Shown one piece after another: positions 1 through 11,749 of a stretch of 64,000 bases of DNA. Under the pieces are notes generated by a model that had not been told where the DNA came from, did not search any database, and was given only the letters and a program-made list of their open reading frames with translations. The translations under genes were made by a program, and so were the position numbers. How positions within the stretch are numbered: position 1 is the first letter of the stretch; each line of letters starts with the position of its first letter. This DNA is from Polietes domitor (taxonomy: Eukaryota; Arthropoda; Insecta; Diptera; Muscidae): positions 113,158,153-113,222,152 of the forward strand of contig OX377620.1 of NCBI GenBank assembly GCA_947397865.1, read 5' to 3'.

Positions 1-1089
1 ATTTAGTATTTAGTATTTAGTATTTAGTATTTAGTATTTAGTATTTAGTATTTAGTATTTAGTATTTAGTATTTAGTATTTAGTATTTAGTATTTAGTAT
101 TTAGTATTTAGTATTTAGTATTTAGTATTTAGTATTTAGTATTTAGTATTTAGTATTTAGTATTTAGTATTTAGTATTTAGTATTTAGTATTTAGTATTT
201 AGTATTTAGTATTTAGTATTTAGTATTTAGTATTTAGTATTTAGTATTTAGTATTTAGTATTTAGTATTTAGTATTTAGTATTTAGTATTTAGTATTTAG
301 TATTTAGTATTTAGTATTTAGTATTTAGTATTTAGTATTTAGTATTTAGTATTTAGTATTTAGTATTTAGTATTTAGTATTTAGTATTTAGTATTTAGTA
401 TTTAGTATTTAGTATTTAGTATTTAGTATTTAGTATTTAGTATTTAGTATTTAGTATTTAGTATTTAGTATTTAGTATTTAGTATTTAGTATTTAGTATT
501 TAGTATTTAGTATTTAGTATTTAGTATTTAGTATTTAGTATTTAGTATTTAGTATTTAGTATTTAGTATTTAGTATTTAGTATTTAGTATTTAGTATTTA
601 GTATTTAGTATTTAGTATTTAGTATTTAGTATTTAGTATTTAGTATTTAGTATTTAGTATTTAGTATTTAGTATTTAGTATTTAGTATTTAGTATTTAGT
701 ATTTAGTATTTAGTATTTAGTATTTAGTATTTAGTATTTAGTATTTAGTATTTAGTATTTAGTATTTAGTATTTAGTATTTAGTATTTAGTATTTAGTAT
801 TTAGTATTTAGTATTTAGTATTTAGTATTTAGTATTTAGTATTTAGTATTTAGTATTTAGTATTTAGTATTTAGTATTTAGTATTTAGTATTTAGTATTT
901 AGTATTTAGTATTTAGTATTTAGTATTTAGTATTTAGTATTTAGTATTTAGTATTTAGTATTTAGTATTTAGTATTTAGTATTTAGTATTTAGTATTTAG
1001 TATTTAGTATTTAGTATTTAGTATTTAGTATTTAGTATTTAGTATTTAGTATTTAGTATTTAGTATTTAGTATTTAGTATTTAGTATTT
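1..1089. repeat. 7-bp satellite array (ATTTAGT)n
   Basis: The unit ATTTAGT repeats about 155 times with no substitution or phase slip that I can see: the phase at every printed line matches a strict 7-bp period. The array ends in a partial unit at about 1089 and is cut by the window edge on the left. Seven-bp AT-rich satellites are known from Drosophila virilis heterochromatin, but those units differ from this one. The uniformity implies recent amplification, or overextension during assembly. Confidence 0.97.
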
Positions 1090-2156
1090 TTAACATGATA
1101 AATCGTCCAAAAATATATCTATTTTTAGTATGTCCACAGTCGGCTACGAGGAGAAATGGTTTTCTGCGTTAGGGTCTTCGCGGGACTTAAAGATTTTGTC
1201 CTCAGGAAATGTTCGATCTATCACTCAATGGTCGATATTGCATATTTGGGTTTTGATCGATATTTTATTATGAAAAATCATATGTTGACATACACAAGTA
1301 CAACAACTATTCTAACTTTTTGACAATTCATTATTTGTAGCGATATTCGTCCTTAATTTTAAAACGAAAAATTTTAATGATATCATAGAGAATAAGCATA
1401 TTATTAAAACATCCACAAAGTCTCCACTACTTTGACAACAAATTTATAGCAAATTTTGTAAAAATAGACAGTTTTGCATTCATGATCCATATACAATTTT
1501 TAAAATCGTAGTTTTCCTTTTGGTTTACAATACACAAATGTTTCAAATGAAAATATTCATTTTTAGTTGCAACAATTTAAAATACATATTCCATAGAAAC
1601 AATAAATTAAAGTTGATTTCAGGCCTTTGTGTTGTGTGTTATTGTTTCATTAAAATTTAAAGCGATTTACAAACATATATATTTACAATTTGATAATTTA
1701 TTACTTCAGCATATTTTGCATATGTGGTCGATGTCTATCTGGATAAATTTAATTAATTCATTTATATTTTTTATATTTCCAGTAGGCATAAACATTCTGT
1801 GCAAAGTTTGAATGATTTGTAAAAAATCTTTCGGCGTTCCTAATTGGCGTATAATTTGGCCTATCAGAGAGGCCAAACTCCGAATTTTTTTAATAACTTG
1901 TAGTATTCTTGGATGAGAAGAAAAAAATTTTATTGCCTTATTGTTGTTATTGTGCTATGTGATAACAATTTATTTATGAACGTTAAAAGTTGCAGCAGAC
2001 ATAGGATCCATGCATTTTCTCGATCAGTTCTGTATAATTCCCAAAATTGTTGGTGAAAGATTTTTCAACCATTTTCAATAGTTGTCAAAGATAATTGAAT
2101 ATAATAAATATAATAATAAAATAATCGAGAATATTTTTTATCTATAACAAGTATGC
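1090..2156. other. AT-rich stretch, nothing recognised
   Basis: Between the satellite and the first hAT element I see no coding sequence, RNA gene or repeat shared with the rest of the window. A 60-codon open frame at 1629-1811 is hydrophobic low-complexity sequence and looks like chance. Confidence 0.6.
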
Positions 2157-3030
2157 ACATAGACTAGGGTTTGGGTCCGGGAATTCCAATCGTTTTTTCT
2201 CGGGAATTCCCGTCCAATTTTTTCGGCAATTCCCGGGAAAACATTTTAAATTTCCCGGGTATTCGGGAAATATTAAAAAATATTTTATTGTTTATCTTGA
2301 GCACTAATTAAGTTCTACCATATAAATGGGAAATTGTAGATATGTTTCAAATGCATATATTTAAATTACTGACAATAATAGTGACCATTTGATACTATGG
2401 CTGACATAGTGCCATCTTGTCGACGAAAATCTTCTCCAAGACGAATTTACTTTACATATGAAAACATTAAGAAATGATCTAAAAATAGGAATAAAAATAA
2501 AATTGACACCTGGAACCTTTCAAGAGAAATCTAATATGAATATAAATATACCGTACGATATATTTAATTTACCCTTTGTAAGAACTAATGACTGCACTAT
2601 TTCAATGTTTTTATTTTTATGAATTTATTTAATTAAAATTAACATTTTTAATGTTTCTATTGCATTCACAATTTAGAATATTTTCTCCCTGTTTCTGTAA
2701 AATAGTTTCCTCTCTAGATTCTAGACGAATGAATTTTCTAAATTGAAGACGCCATAACAATCTCAGTCATACGGGTTCTTTGTTTCGTTAAACATTTTTT
2801 ATTTTGAAACTAGTGTACGTGTCAGTTCACTTGTGATTACAATGTCCAATAATATAACTCCTGCAATTTGTCTAGAGTAAAATATTTGTAAAATGAAAAA
2901 TAATTTCTAAAATATTTGACCAAAAACATTCGTTTTTAATTTGTAATACGTCAGTATTTTAACCCATTCACACTCATTCATTAATTTCTTATGTTATTAT
3001 ATTATTTTCGTAATAGCACTACAATAATAA

Positions 3031-4425
3031 ACAAGTAAGGAAAGGCTAAAGTCGGGTGGGCCGACTCTATGATACACTCCACTTTCTATCCGAATACAAT
3101 TCAATTCGGTAAAAAGTGAAAACGGGAAGGTTTTTTGTATCCTGTAAATGTATGTGTTTGACAAAAAATGTTAAATCGGAAAGGACATTTGTATGGGGGT
3201 ATATCAGAGCTGTTAAGTAATGATTAGTAATCGTAATCATTAGTAATTAGATTACATTTTTTTTAAAGTAGAAGTAATGATTACAATACGATTACATTCA
3301 GTTTTATACGATTAGTAATTGATTACGATTACAAGTAATCAAAAAATAATCAGGATTACTTGCGATTACTGAAAAATAATCAAAAATAATCAAAAGTAAT
3401 CAAAAATTATTTCTACTACTTTAAAAGATTACTTTTGACTATTTTAGATTACTTTTGATTACTTTTGATTTTTTGTGATTACTTTTGATTCTCGCGAAAT
3501 CGGTATGAGAGTCATAGTAGTCTGTTTGTCAAAACTTTTGACTTTTCAATATATGTCAGTTTTGATTTTTTCTGTTCTCGTTCTTTTGCCAGCTAAAACC
3601 GAAAGGTAACGGTAATCGCAAGTAATCCTGATTATTTTTTGATTATTTGTAATCGTAATCAATTAGTAATCAGAAATTGTTGAATAGTGGATTATATAAT
3701 CATTACGATTCTTTTTAAAAAGTAATGTAATTGATTACTAATAGTAATCGAAATTTAACAGCTCTGGGGTATATTGACATCTGGAACGAAATAGGTGAAA
3801 TATAATATGTGTAGTTTGGCCAAAATCGGTTAAGCATTTGGAAGCAACATTTGTATTTGTGCTATATCTAAATCTGAACCGATCTTACCCACTTTCACCA
3901 TAGTTTTGGATAGTTGGACTATAAGATGTTGTGCCAATTTTAAAGAAAATCGGGTACAATATGTGGTTTCTATAGCGCAAAAGTCAAATCGGGAGCGACA
4001 TTTGTATGGGGGCTATATCTAAATCTGAACCGATTTGACTTATTTTCACCATAGATGTTCCTAGTTGAAATATAAGATGTTTTGCCAACTTTGAAGAAAA
4101 TCTGTTGTAATATGTGGTATCTAGAGTGAAAAGAGTCAAATAGGGAGTGGGGGTTATATCTGAATCTGAACCGATTTTCTTCAAATTAAATAGCGTTCGT
4201 CCTTGTCCCGAAAAACTTCATTGTGCAAAGTTTCATTTAGTTATGTCTACAATTGCGACCTGTATCGTGATTACAAGAATAGATGGACAGACGGACGGAC
4301 GGACATTGCTAAATCGACTCAAAAAGTGATTCTAAGTCGATCGGTATAATTAACAATGGGTCTATCTCGTTTCCTTTTGGGTGTTACAAACAAATGCACA
4401 AATACTCTCGTGGAGTGTATAAAAA
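3031..4425 (+). repeat. Family R dispersed repeat, copy R1
   Basis: The head is AAGTAAGGAAAGGCTAAAG followed by GATACACTCCAC. The body is made of degenerate units containing a 'ctatatctaaatctgaaccgat' type phrase. Next come a GGAC tract and a conserved tail ending GTGGAGTGTATAAAA. ATACACTCCAC in the head and GTGGAGTGTAT in the tail are exact complements, so the element has subterminal inverted repeats. It resembles the DINE/Helitron-like non-coding repeats of flies, but the class is inferred. Small open frames in it are repetitive artefacts. A hAT MITE interrupts it at 3205-3766. Confidence 0.8.
3197..3774. mobile_element. hAT MITE with perfect 8-bp TSD
   Basis: The MITE proper is 3205-3766 (562 bp). 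Its terminal inverted repeats are CAGAGCTGTTAA and TTAACAGCTCTG, and both flanks carry GGGTATAT (3197-3204 and 3767-3774). The interior is built of dozens of GTAATC/GATTAC words facing both ways, so the whole element can fold back. There is no coding capacity. The terminus and 8-bp duplication place it with hAT elements. It sits inside family R copy R1, which sits inside another hAT element. Confidence 0.92.
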
Positions 4426-4717
4426 TATTTCGTTTTAGATTATTAGTATTTTGTTTTGTTCTTCTCGATCACTTGTACCATATAGTTTAATAATTATTGC
4501 ATTCATATTGAAAATTATCAAAAAGTACGAAAATCGTGCAATAGGTATACCGACGTGTACGGTGGCCGTTAATGGGTTAAAAAATCACACCTGTTACTAA
4601 ATGTTGATATTTTAAACCTTATTGGACTTACATAAAATAAATTATTTATTCCCGGGAAAAAGGGAATGACACTTTTCAAATGAAAAAAGCCCGGAAACCC
4701 CAAACCCTAACATAGAC

Positions 4718-5826
4718 CAAAATTGTTTTAATAATTTCGTTGTGAACCCATGTGCTACATTATTGAATATTGCGCCTGGAAAAAATTACATAAATTCAAG
4801 GTGGCTTAAATTAACCACTGAATAGCTCGAGAACTAAAGCAGATGTGTAAGAAAATGATAGGAAATTCTGATTGATCATTTTGAGAAACCAGAATCGTAT
4901 TATTAACTCAAAAATGTCAAAGTGGCGTATGGACCAAAATAGTATTTAGCCGACCTCATTTCGAATGTCCGGTTAATTTTTAATTTTTTACCAACGTATA
5001 ATTTTCTGCGATTTTAGGGAGTTGTTTTAAATTCAAAACATTGACGACGACTTTTGAAGACAGTGAACCTAATAAGAGGGATAAACTGTGTCTCAAGCAA
5101 TCAGCTACCTTAAGCTAAATTTTGTGTAGAAAATTTTTAGCGAAGATATACAAATGTGGAAAGAATTTGTGATAATTATATATAAAAAAAAAACTTTTTA
5201 AAAATATATATTAGATGGGTATAGTGATAATGATTGCCAACGCCACCTATCAAGTGGTGGACGAAACTGAAACGAATCTTGTCATGGTTTATACATATGA
5301 TAATTTGCAATTTGGGATATTATTTTCGAAGTTAGTACGGACATCAACCACCATGGAAATGATGGTTTCTAACTGTGGTAATAGTTTGAAATGCCAACTT
5401 AAATATACGAAATACCTAAATTCTTAAAGATTCGATATGTGCAGATGAACTATGAATGGCTATTGCAATAACAGATGGCGGTAAAAATGTTTTAAATCTT
5501 GAGATAAAGCATTTACTTTTAATATCCGAAAACAAGCGAGATAGAGTCATCGTTTATTATACCGATAAACTTAGAGCCACTTTCAGATTTCTTACAATTG
5601 AAGTTAAAGTCTCAATTATTCCCTGATCCAAATGAAATTTTGAAGTATAGTATAGGACTACCCAATTATATATCTGTACCCGGCGCTGCCCTTGCTTAAA
5701 AGTAGAATCATTCAATAACTTTCAAACTCTTAAGATATTTCTATTTTATAAGAGTCCAACATGTTTTGGATATTTTAGTAACATAATTATTTTATCGTAA
5801 ATATTTTTTATGTAAATGTTATAATA
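4718..5826. other. AT-rich stretch, nothing recognised
   Basis: There is no feature I can name here. A 70-codon frame at 5215-5427 (+) has no motif I recognise and no neighbouring exon signals. Confidence 0.55.
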
Positions 5827-6445
5827 AAGAGTGATTTTTTTGAGGTTAGGATTTTCATGCATTAGTATTTGACAGATCACGTGGGATTTCAGACATGGTG
5901 TCAAAGAGAAAGATGCTCAGTATGCTTTGACATTTCATCATGAATAGACTTACTAACGAGCAACGCTTGCAAATCATTGAATTTTATTATCAAAATGCGT
6001 GCTCTGTTAAGAAAGTTCATCGCGCGCTTCCATTTTATGGTCAGTTTGATCGACGCACTGAAGCGGCTATTCGGGCTATTGTGACTAAATTTCGTACCAA
6101 ATTTACATTATTGGACATTAAACCACCAACACGCTTACGTAGAGTGCGAACTGAAGAAAATATCGCAGCTGTATCGGCCAGTGTTAATGATGACCATCAA
6201 TTATCGATTCGTCGCCGTTCGCAGCAATTGGGCCTCTGTTACTCAAAAACGTGGAAATGCCAAAATTGGACTTTCCGAATGGACCACCTAAGACGCAGCC
6301 GCGGTCAACATTTAAATGAAATTATCTTCAAAAAGTAAATGTCATGGACCAATCTAACGTTTCAAATAAAGAACCGATGAGATTTTGCAAATTTTATGCG
6401 TTTTTTTTTAAAAAAAAGTTATCAAGCTCTTAAAAAATCACCCAT
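5827..6445 (+). mobile_element. Mariner-like DD41D element, internally deleted (M1)
   Basis: This is a 619-bp copy flanked by TA at 5825-5826 and 6446-6447. The left terminus is AAGAGTGATTTTTTTGAG, and the right terminus is an imperfect inverted match of AAGGGTGATTTTTTAAGAG. It has the same structure as copies M3 and M5: the transposase N-terminus is joined to the last codons and the catalytic core is missing. It cannot move without transposase supplied elsewhere. Confidence 0.88.
5940..6338 (+). pseudogene. Deleted DD41D mariner transposase (N-terminal HTH plus C-terminal tail)
   Basis: The open frame has 132 codons. Residues 1 to about 100 form the DNA-binding N-terminal region of a Tc1/mariner-superfamily transposase: a helix-turn-helix starting MNRLTNEQRLQIIEFYYQN, then a basic PPTRLRRVRTEENI linker. 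After GLCYSKTWK the frame jumps to NWTFRMDHLRRSRG, which is the C-terminal tail seen in the longer copies at 11,857-12,534 and 54,827-55,501. All three catalytic acidic residues are lost, so it has no transposase activity. It could in principle still bind element ends and act as a repressor, but that is inference. The ATG lies shortly inside the left terminus, as in the other copies. Confidence 0.88.
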
Positions 6446-6578
6446 TAGTTAAATTTTTTAGTTTTGTTGAAATTCATCTAAAGTATTCATAAAATGTAAT
6501 TTATATATAATCTGAAATTTGTTTAACTCTATAGCAAATTTTAATTTAAGCAAATAAATTAAACCTTTAATGAAATAA

Positions 6579-7601
6579 AACAAGTAAGGAAAAGCTAAAG
6601 TCGGGAGGGGCCGACTATATGATACACTCCACATTCTATACGAATATAATTCAAATCGGTAAAAAAGTGAAAACGGGAAGGATTTTGTATGCTTCCTAAT
6701 CGTAGGCTGATCAGACCTGACCCAAGTTGTCAAATCGAGAAAAAATTTTGACCCACTTGCACAAAAGGATCTTCCAGTTCAAGTGTATTGTGTTATACTC
6801 AATTTGAAGAAATTCGGTGAAAATACGTGGCTTCTGGGCGGAAAAAGTCAAATCGGGAGTGAAATTTGTGTGGGGGCTATATATATAACTGAACCGATCT
6901 GGCCTATTTCCATCATGGGTGTTTCTAGTTAAAATATAAGATATTTTGCAAGAATTGAAGAAGATCTGTTAAAATATGTGGTTTATAGAGCGGAAAAAGT
7001 CAAATCGGGAGTGAAATTTGTGTGGGGGCTATATATAAATCTGAACCGATCTGACCCATTTTCACCATGGGTGTTCCCAGTGGAAATATAAGATATTTTG
7101 CCAAATTTGAAAAAGATCTGTTAAAATATGTGGTTTCTACAGCTGAAAAAATCAAATTGGGAGCGAAATTTGTATGGGAGCTAGATATAAATCTGAACCA
7201 ATCTAACATATTTTCAACGCAGGCGTTTCTAGTTGAAATATAAGATGTTTGTTCAATTTTGAAGAATATCTGTTAAAATATGTGGTATCTAGAGTGAAAA
7301 GAGTCAAATCGGTAGCGACATTTGTATATCTAAATCTGAACCGATCTAACCCGCTTTTTTATAAGTGTTTCCAGAATTTAAAAAAATCGGGTACAATATG
7401 TGGTTTCTATTTGCCTCAAATTAAATAGCATTCGTCCTTGATCCACAAAACTTACTTGTACCTAGTTTTGTTAAGATCGGAATATAATTGCGACCTGTAA
7501 TTTGATTGCAACAATATATGGACAGACGGACATTGCTAATCGACTCTGGGTGTTACAAAAAAATGCACAAAGACATAATACCCTCGTGGAGTGTATAAAA
7601 A
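6579..7601 (+). repeat. Family R dispersed repeat, copy R2
   Basis: The copy starts ACAAGTAAGGAAAAGCTAAAG and ends CTCGTGGAGTGTATAAAA. It contains four or five successive degenerate units and a reduced GGAC/GACGGACATTGC tract before the tail. No coding function is evident; minus-strand frames simply translate the repeat. Confidence 0.82.
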
Positions 7602-7659
7602 TATAGTGCACAAACATCAAATATAAAAAATTACAACTTGAAATATTCAAATATTAAAG

Positions 7660-7968
7660 TTTCATGATACCTCTGTCATAAGGAGTTGAGCTATTACTCC
7701 ATGATTTTTGCGAAGGCAAGATAGGCGCCTTCGCAGTGGCGAAGGCACATTTTTAAATTAAAATTTCCTAAATGGAATTTTTTCCATACAAAAAATTTCA
7801 GCTTTTTTTCTCACTTAAAACCTTGAAAATATTCTTCCACATAAGTTTGAATTAACTCAATTGTAAGAATTTGTTATTAGATCCAAAGGAATGGTTTTAA
7901 GTAAATCTATTACCCTTTTTCTAGTAAATGAACTATTTACTATGGCTTTGAAAGAAGGAAACTTTACT
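7660..7968. repeat. Fragment of the element at 41,475-42,605
   Basis: This segment aligns by eye with 42,027-42,480. The phrases 'aaggagttgagctatt', 'ctaaatggaa...ttccatacaaaaaat' and 'actatggctttgaaa' occur in the same order. The match stops at 7968, where family X begins. Confidence 0.7.
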
Positions 7969-9712
7969 CAGCGTTTGGAAACCACTCATATTTTATTGCC
8001 AGGGTCTTCGAGAAATATTTTGATACATTCGTCCGACAGACATTGTCGACAAAATTGCATTTCAGTAATCCATCTATCAGTACACTCAAAGGAATATGTC
8101 AGTAAAGAAAGCAGAAAGTCTACCGAAAGAGCAGATTTTTTGCTGTTAAAAAAGAGACAGCAGATTTGTATATGCTGAGATGGTAAACACCTGTTTGTTT
8201 AGCAATATATATGATATGTATATTGTCCCAAGCTAATATAAAAGAAAATTCGAGCTAAACTCGCTTATGAACGCTTATCTATTTTTATATTTTAATTAAC
8301 AACAGCCAATTTTAGCAGACTGCAAACTCTTTAGCAGTGTGAATGGTGATGTAAGATTGCAGAAAACTGCTGTTATGCCAAAAAATGACAGATGACATCC
8401 AAATCTGAGAATAGTTTGGCATCAAAAACTCATTTTCGAGAAAATGGTTCATAGCCACTTTTGAATATAAGCCCTCGATATATATTTTGAAGAAATATTA
8501 CACAAAAAATGATCAAATTCCTTCAGTCCCGCATTTTTTCTATGATAAAAGCAGAAAATTGGATATGCTTTTTGACAAAGTATGGGTTAAAATAGGATGT
8601 CTAAAGAGTTTTGGGTTTTTAATTTATATAGGACCTGAGTAACAGGATGTTTACTCAAAATCTTTATACGCATATTCCGATTAAATAAAAAATATTTGTA
8701 AATATTTCTTCATTTTTATAATTTTAAATATGTATAAATTCGAATAACAAATACAGTTTTTTTGTATTCGATGAAATGCAAGAAGAAACAACTAGAAATT
8801 TTACACGTAGAGAAAAAATGCATTTCGTAGAAACGAAATTTAAAAAACGTGAACATCGTTTATGAGTTTCTTTTGTGGGAAAAATTAGTTTGTTTGCGGT
8901 AAACATGTCATCAGTTGTTGTAAATGAACAAAGAGAAATGGATTTGTATTATAATTGCAAACTCCCAAAACATTGGAAGTAAAAGAAACTGTTGTTGTTG
9001 CATCTATGATGAAAATAGGTCACATCGGTTCAGATTTAGATACAACTCCATAAAAATGTCGCATCGCCAATGTTAGAAACCACTCATTACAAAAGGAATA
9101 TGCGAATAGCTACACCATATTATATTTGACCTAAGAACATCTGTTGTGGAAGTGGAATATGTGGGTCAATGTTTTAATATAGCCCTTATACAAATGTCCC
9201 ACCCGATTTCTATACTCAGAAATTTAAAAATACAAATTGTATTTTATTTAATAATTAAAGTATACTTTCTTTTGTATAAGTAAAAAATGTCTACATAAAA
9301 AATTCTTAGGTTACTCCAATACTTTTTCGCAGAAAGGAAGAATTTCGTCTCGCCAATAGATTTTTACATAATTATTAATTTAGAGGTTAATTTCTTTTCA
9401 ATGATTTCATTCCAAATAGATATACTACAAATTTGTCCAAAGTTTGGCATAGTTAAGCTACGTGTTACCATCAAGCAAATTATTTGCTTTTATTAAGAAT
9501 GCTTTTAGATTTCATTATGATATCATAGTGATTCTTATCTACACTTTTTTAAAATTACTAAACGACTTTGTTATTAAATTTCCAGTACACATTTAAAAGT
9601 TCATAAGATATAGCTCTAGTCGAATGTCAAGAAGTGGTATCGGTTAATAAAAATGAAAATGAATGAAAAGCGAAATTAGCACTACACAATCTTGAAATTG
9701 GCACAATTCGTT
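7969..9712. repeat. Family X repeat, copy I
   Basis: This roughly 1.74-kb segment is repeated in the same order at 16,267-19,185. Shared landmarks are 'gcgtttggaaacca' at the left, 'atggtgatgtaagattgcagaaaa' in the middle, 'aaagttcataagatat' and 'acacaatcttgaaatt' at the right. Around 9,000-9,210 it contains reverse-oriented family R-like phrases. No coding sequence is convincing: the 95-codon frame at 7891-8178 crosses the left boundary. The element class is unknown. Confidence 0.72.
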
Positions 9713-9961
9713 TAGTTTGTTTGTAGTTTTCATAACCTTTTGTCCGAAATTCAAGAAAGTGTCCACGATTTTTTATTTTCATGTAATCATGTTTTCATGG
9801 TTTTACTGCAAAATTCCATTTCAGACGAGTTATTTTAAAAAGACCTTAAAAATTCTATATTTTATTGCTTCAAAAAGTCTAGAAGGTTTTAAAAAGTATA
9901 TGTTCGAAACCTCTCTGGGGGGGTTTGAACCCCCAAACCCCCCCCCCTGCGCACGGCCCTG
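9713..9961. repeat. Unknown element end with terminus CCTGCGCACGGCCCTG
   Basis: The segment ends in a C-rich run followed by CCTGCGCACGGCCCTG at 9961. The inverse, CAGGGCCGTGCGCAGG, occurs at 16,109. These look like right and left termini of one transposon family beginning CAG. The two face away from each other, so they belong to different copies. Confidence 0.5.
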
Positions 9962-10001
9962 GTGGAGTGTATAAAATATAGTGCACAAACGTCAAATATA
10001 A
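9962..10001. repeat. Repeat of the family R2 tail and its flank
   Basis: The sequence from GTGGAGTGTATAAA through 'atatagtgcacaaacgtcaaatata' repeats 7588-7628, including bases beyond the normal family R end. It therefore appears to be a duplicated locus and not an independent insertion. Confidence 0.65.
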
Positions 10002-11493
10002 ACCTAAATGATTGAATTTACAATAATAAGACACAATTGAGAATAGTCATTTTGAAATGTAGCTAGATTAGCGAAGAATAATAAATTTAATCAATAATTT
10101 GAGGTAGTAGAAAATTAAAGTGTACATTTTAAGGAGGGTATTTGGACTACCTTGGGAGTTGAAAATAAAAAACACGTATAGTACTTTTCCATGGAAAAGA
10201 AACTATAATTCTCCAAATCAAATATGGCCAGACCCCATACACTCATAAAATGAAAATCCAAAATCCGTCTTAAATTTTTTGTTTCCCGTGATTTGATATA
10301 TATACATACCAATTTTCAAACTTCTAGCCCATTGAGCAAATTTCTAAAAGTACTCTTACCTTAAGTTCCTTTCACACCTGTCTCTATCTACAACATCGTT
10401 TGAAGGGTTTGGACGTGATTGTGAAAAAAGCAAGGAGACATACACAAAGGATTTATAACAAAGGGCGACAAAATGAAAAAAATTAGATGGGTCATGGAAA
10501 TGTCCATGTAATTCTGAGAGCTGATACAATACATAACAAAACAATGTACTTAATTTGCCATTGTCTGCTTGAGTTCGCATTTAAATGGTTTTGACATTTT
10601 GTAGGAAATAATTATTATTCACATTTTTTTGTAATTTCTCTGCTAATCCAAGAAACGTCATATTGCTAAATGATCGCCAAATGATAGAGGTTGATTTGGG
10701 TGGAACAAAGGAATTCGAAAAAACAATTCTTTCAAATGTTAAACCATTAATATCCTTCACGGCAAAATGTCGATTTTTTTAAAAAAAAGGTATACTTAAT
10801 GGGGCTGTTCTACAATATACTTCAAAAATTCCATCATTCTATGAAAATTAGTAGGAGGGTATATATCATTTGGGACAGAAAAGTGTAACGCATCGAAGGA
10901 GTGACTTAAGACCCTAAGTATGTTTGAACCAACCCCGTTTTACACAGTTTTAGGCTGTTTGAGCCATAACCGTCTGTACGTCCGTCTGTCTGGCTGGTGT
11001 ATACAGTAACATTCGAAAGGAGGCAGAAAATCAAACGATAAAATTAAAATCAGGTTTCATATTGTTTTTTCTTGTGATCGGTAATATATGTACCGGTAAT
11101 CAATGTACTTACTTACCTGTGATACTAAAGAAGTCAATATGTTCCAGGGAGAATATTGAAGAACAGAACGTTAGTTTACGGCGAATAAAGGAAAAAATGT
11201 CAAAAATCAAATTGATTTTATTTGAGTGTTATTCTCCTCCTTTCCATTACCAAAACAAAAAACATCCTACGTAAGATAATTTAATGGAATACCTGAAATT
11301 CGAATATACTACATTCAAAACATATAGAAAATCAATCAAATTGTTCACTAATCAAACAACACAAAAACTGAAAATTTAATATAATTTCTTTCTATTGTAA
11401 CCTTTCTTTACTATTTTGCTAAGAAAATCCGAAGAAAACATGTAATTTTACAAAATTCAAATAAAAAATCGTTGTCGAATATACTCAAAATCA
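10002..11493. other. Mostly unrecognised sequence
   Basis: No gene is recognised. Around 10,850-11,010 a stretch with 'gagggtatatatcatttgggac' and 'gtccgtctgtctgg' resembles the tails of dispersed fly repeats such as that at 43,108-43,460. Frames at 10,115-10,580 (-) and 11,062-11,274 (+) show no motif. Confidence 0.5.
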
Positions 11494-11741
11494 GGTTTTA
11501 ATTTCGTCTGGGAAGGGTCACGGCCACTTTCCGTCCATCTTTGCACAAATATTTACACTGGATCTACTCACACAACATTTTAGCACTCTAGGTATCACAG
11601 AACTGACAATATTCGATAATAGGTTTTAACTTCGTATGTGAGGTGCCACGCCCACTTTTCAATTACCGCCCATTTTTGACACAACTACGCTAGATGCACT
11701 CACACAGAAGTTCAGTATTGTATCTATCATAAAACAGACAA
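11494..11741. repeat. Tandem repeat G, left part (split by Helitron A)
   Basis: Degenerate units of about 115-137 bp contain 'ggtgccacgcccacttttcaattacc' and end 'cagacaatattcgataatagg'. The array resumes at 15,633 on the other side of Helitron A. A more decayed relative lies near 40,350-40,520. Confidence 0.75.
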
Positions 11742-11749
11742 TCTATATA

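Larger units (their letters stand above)
2157..4717. mobile_element. hAT-type element with 8-bp TSD, nested insertions
   Basis: The element itself spans 2165-4709. It starts TAGGGTTTGGG and ends CCCAAACCCTA, and it is flanked on both sides by the exact 8-mer ACATAGAC (2157-2164 and 4710-4717). Short inverted termini beginning TAGGG with an 8-bp target duplication are the hAT signature. Subterminal CCCGGGAAA-type repeats lie inside both ends. No transposase frame is visible, so it is non-autonomous or decayed. Most of its length is a family R copy (3031-4425) inserted into it. Confidence 0.85.

Noticed and set aside
1..1089. The ATTTAGT array as a telomere
   Set aside because: The unit is not the insect TTAGG type, and flies lack short telomerase repeats. 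A satellite is the simpler reading.
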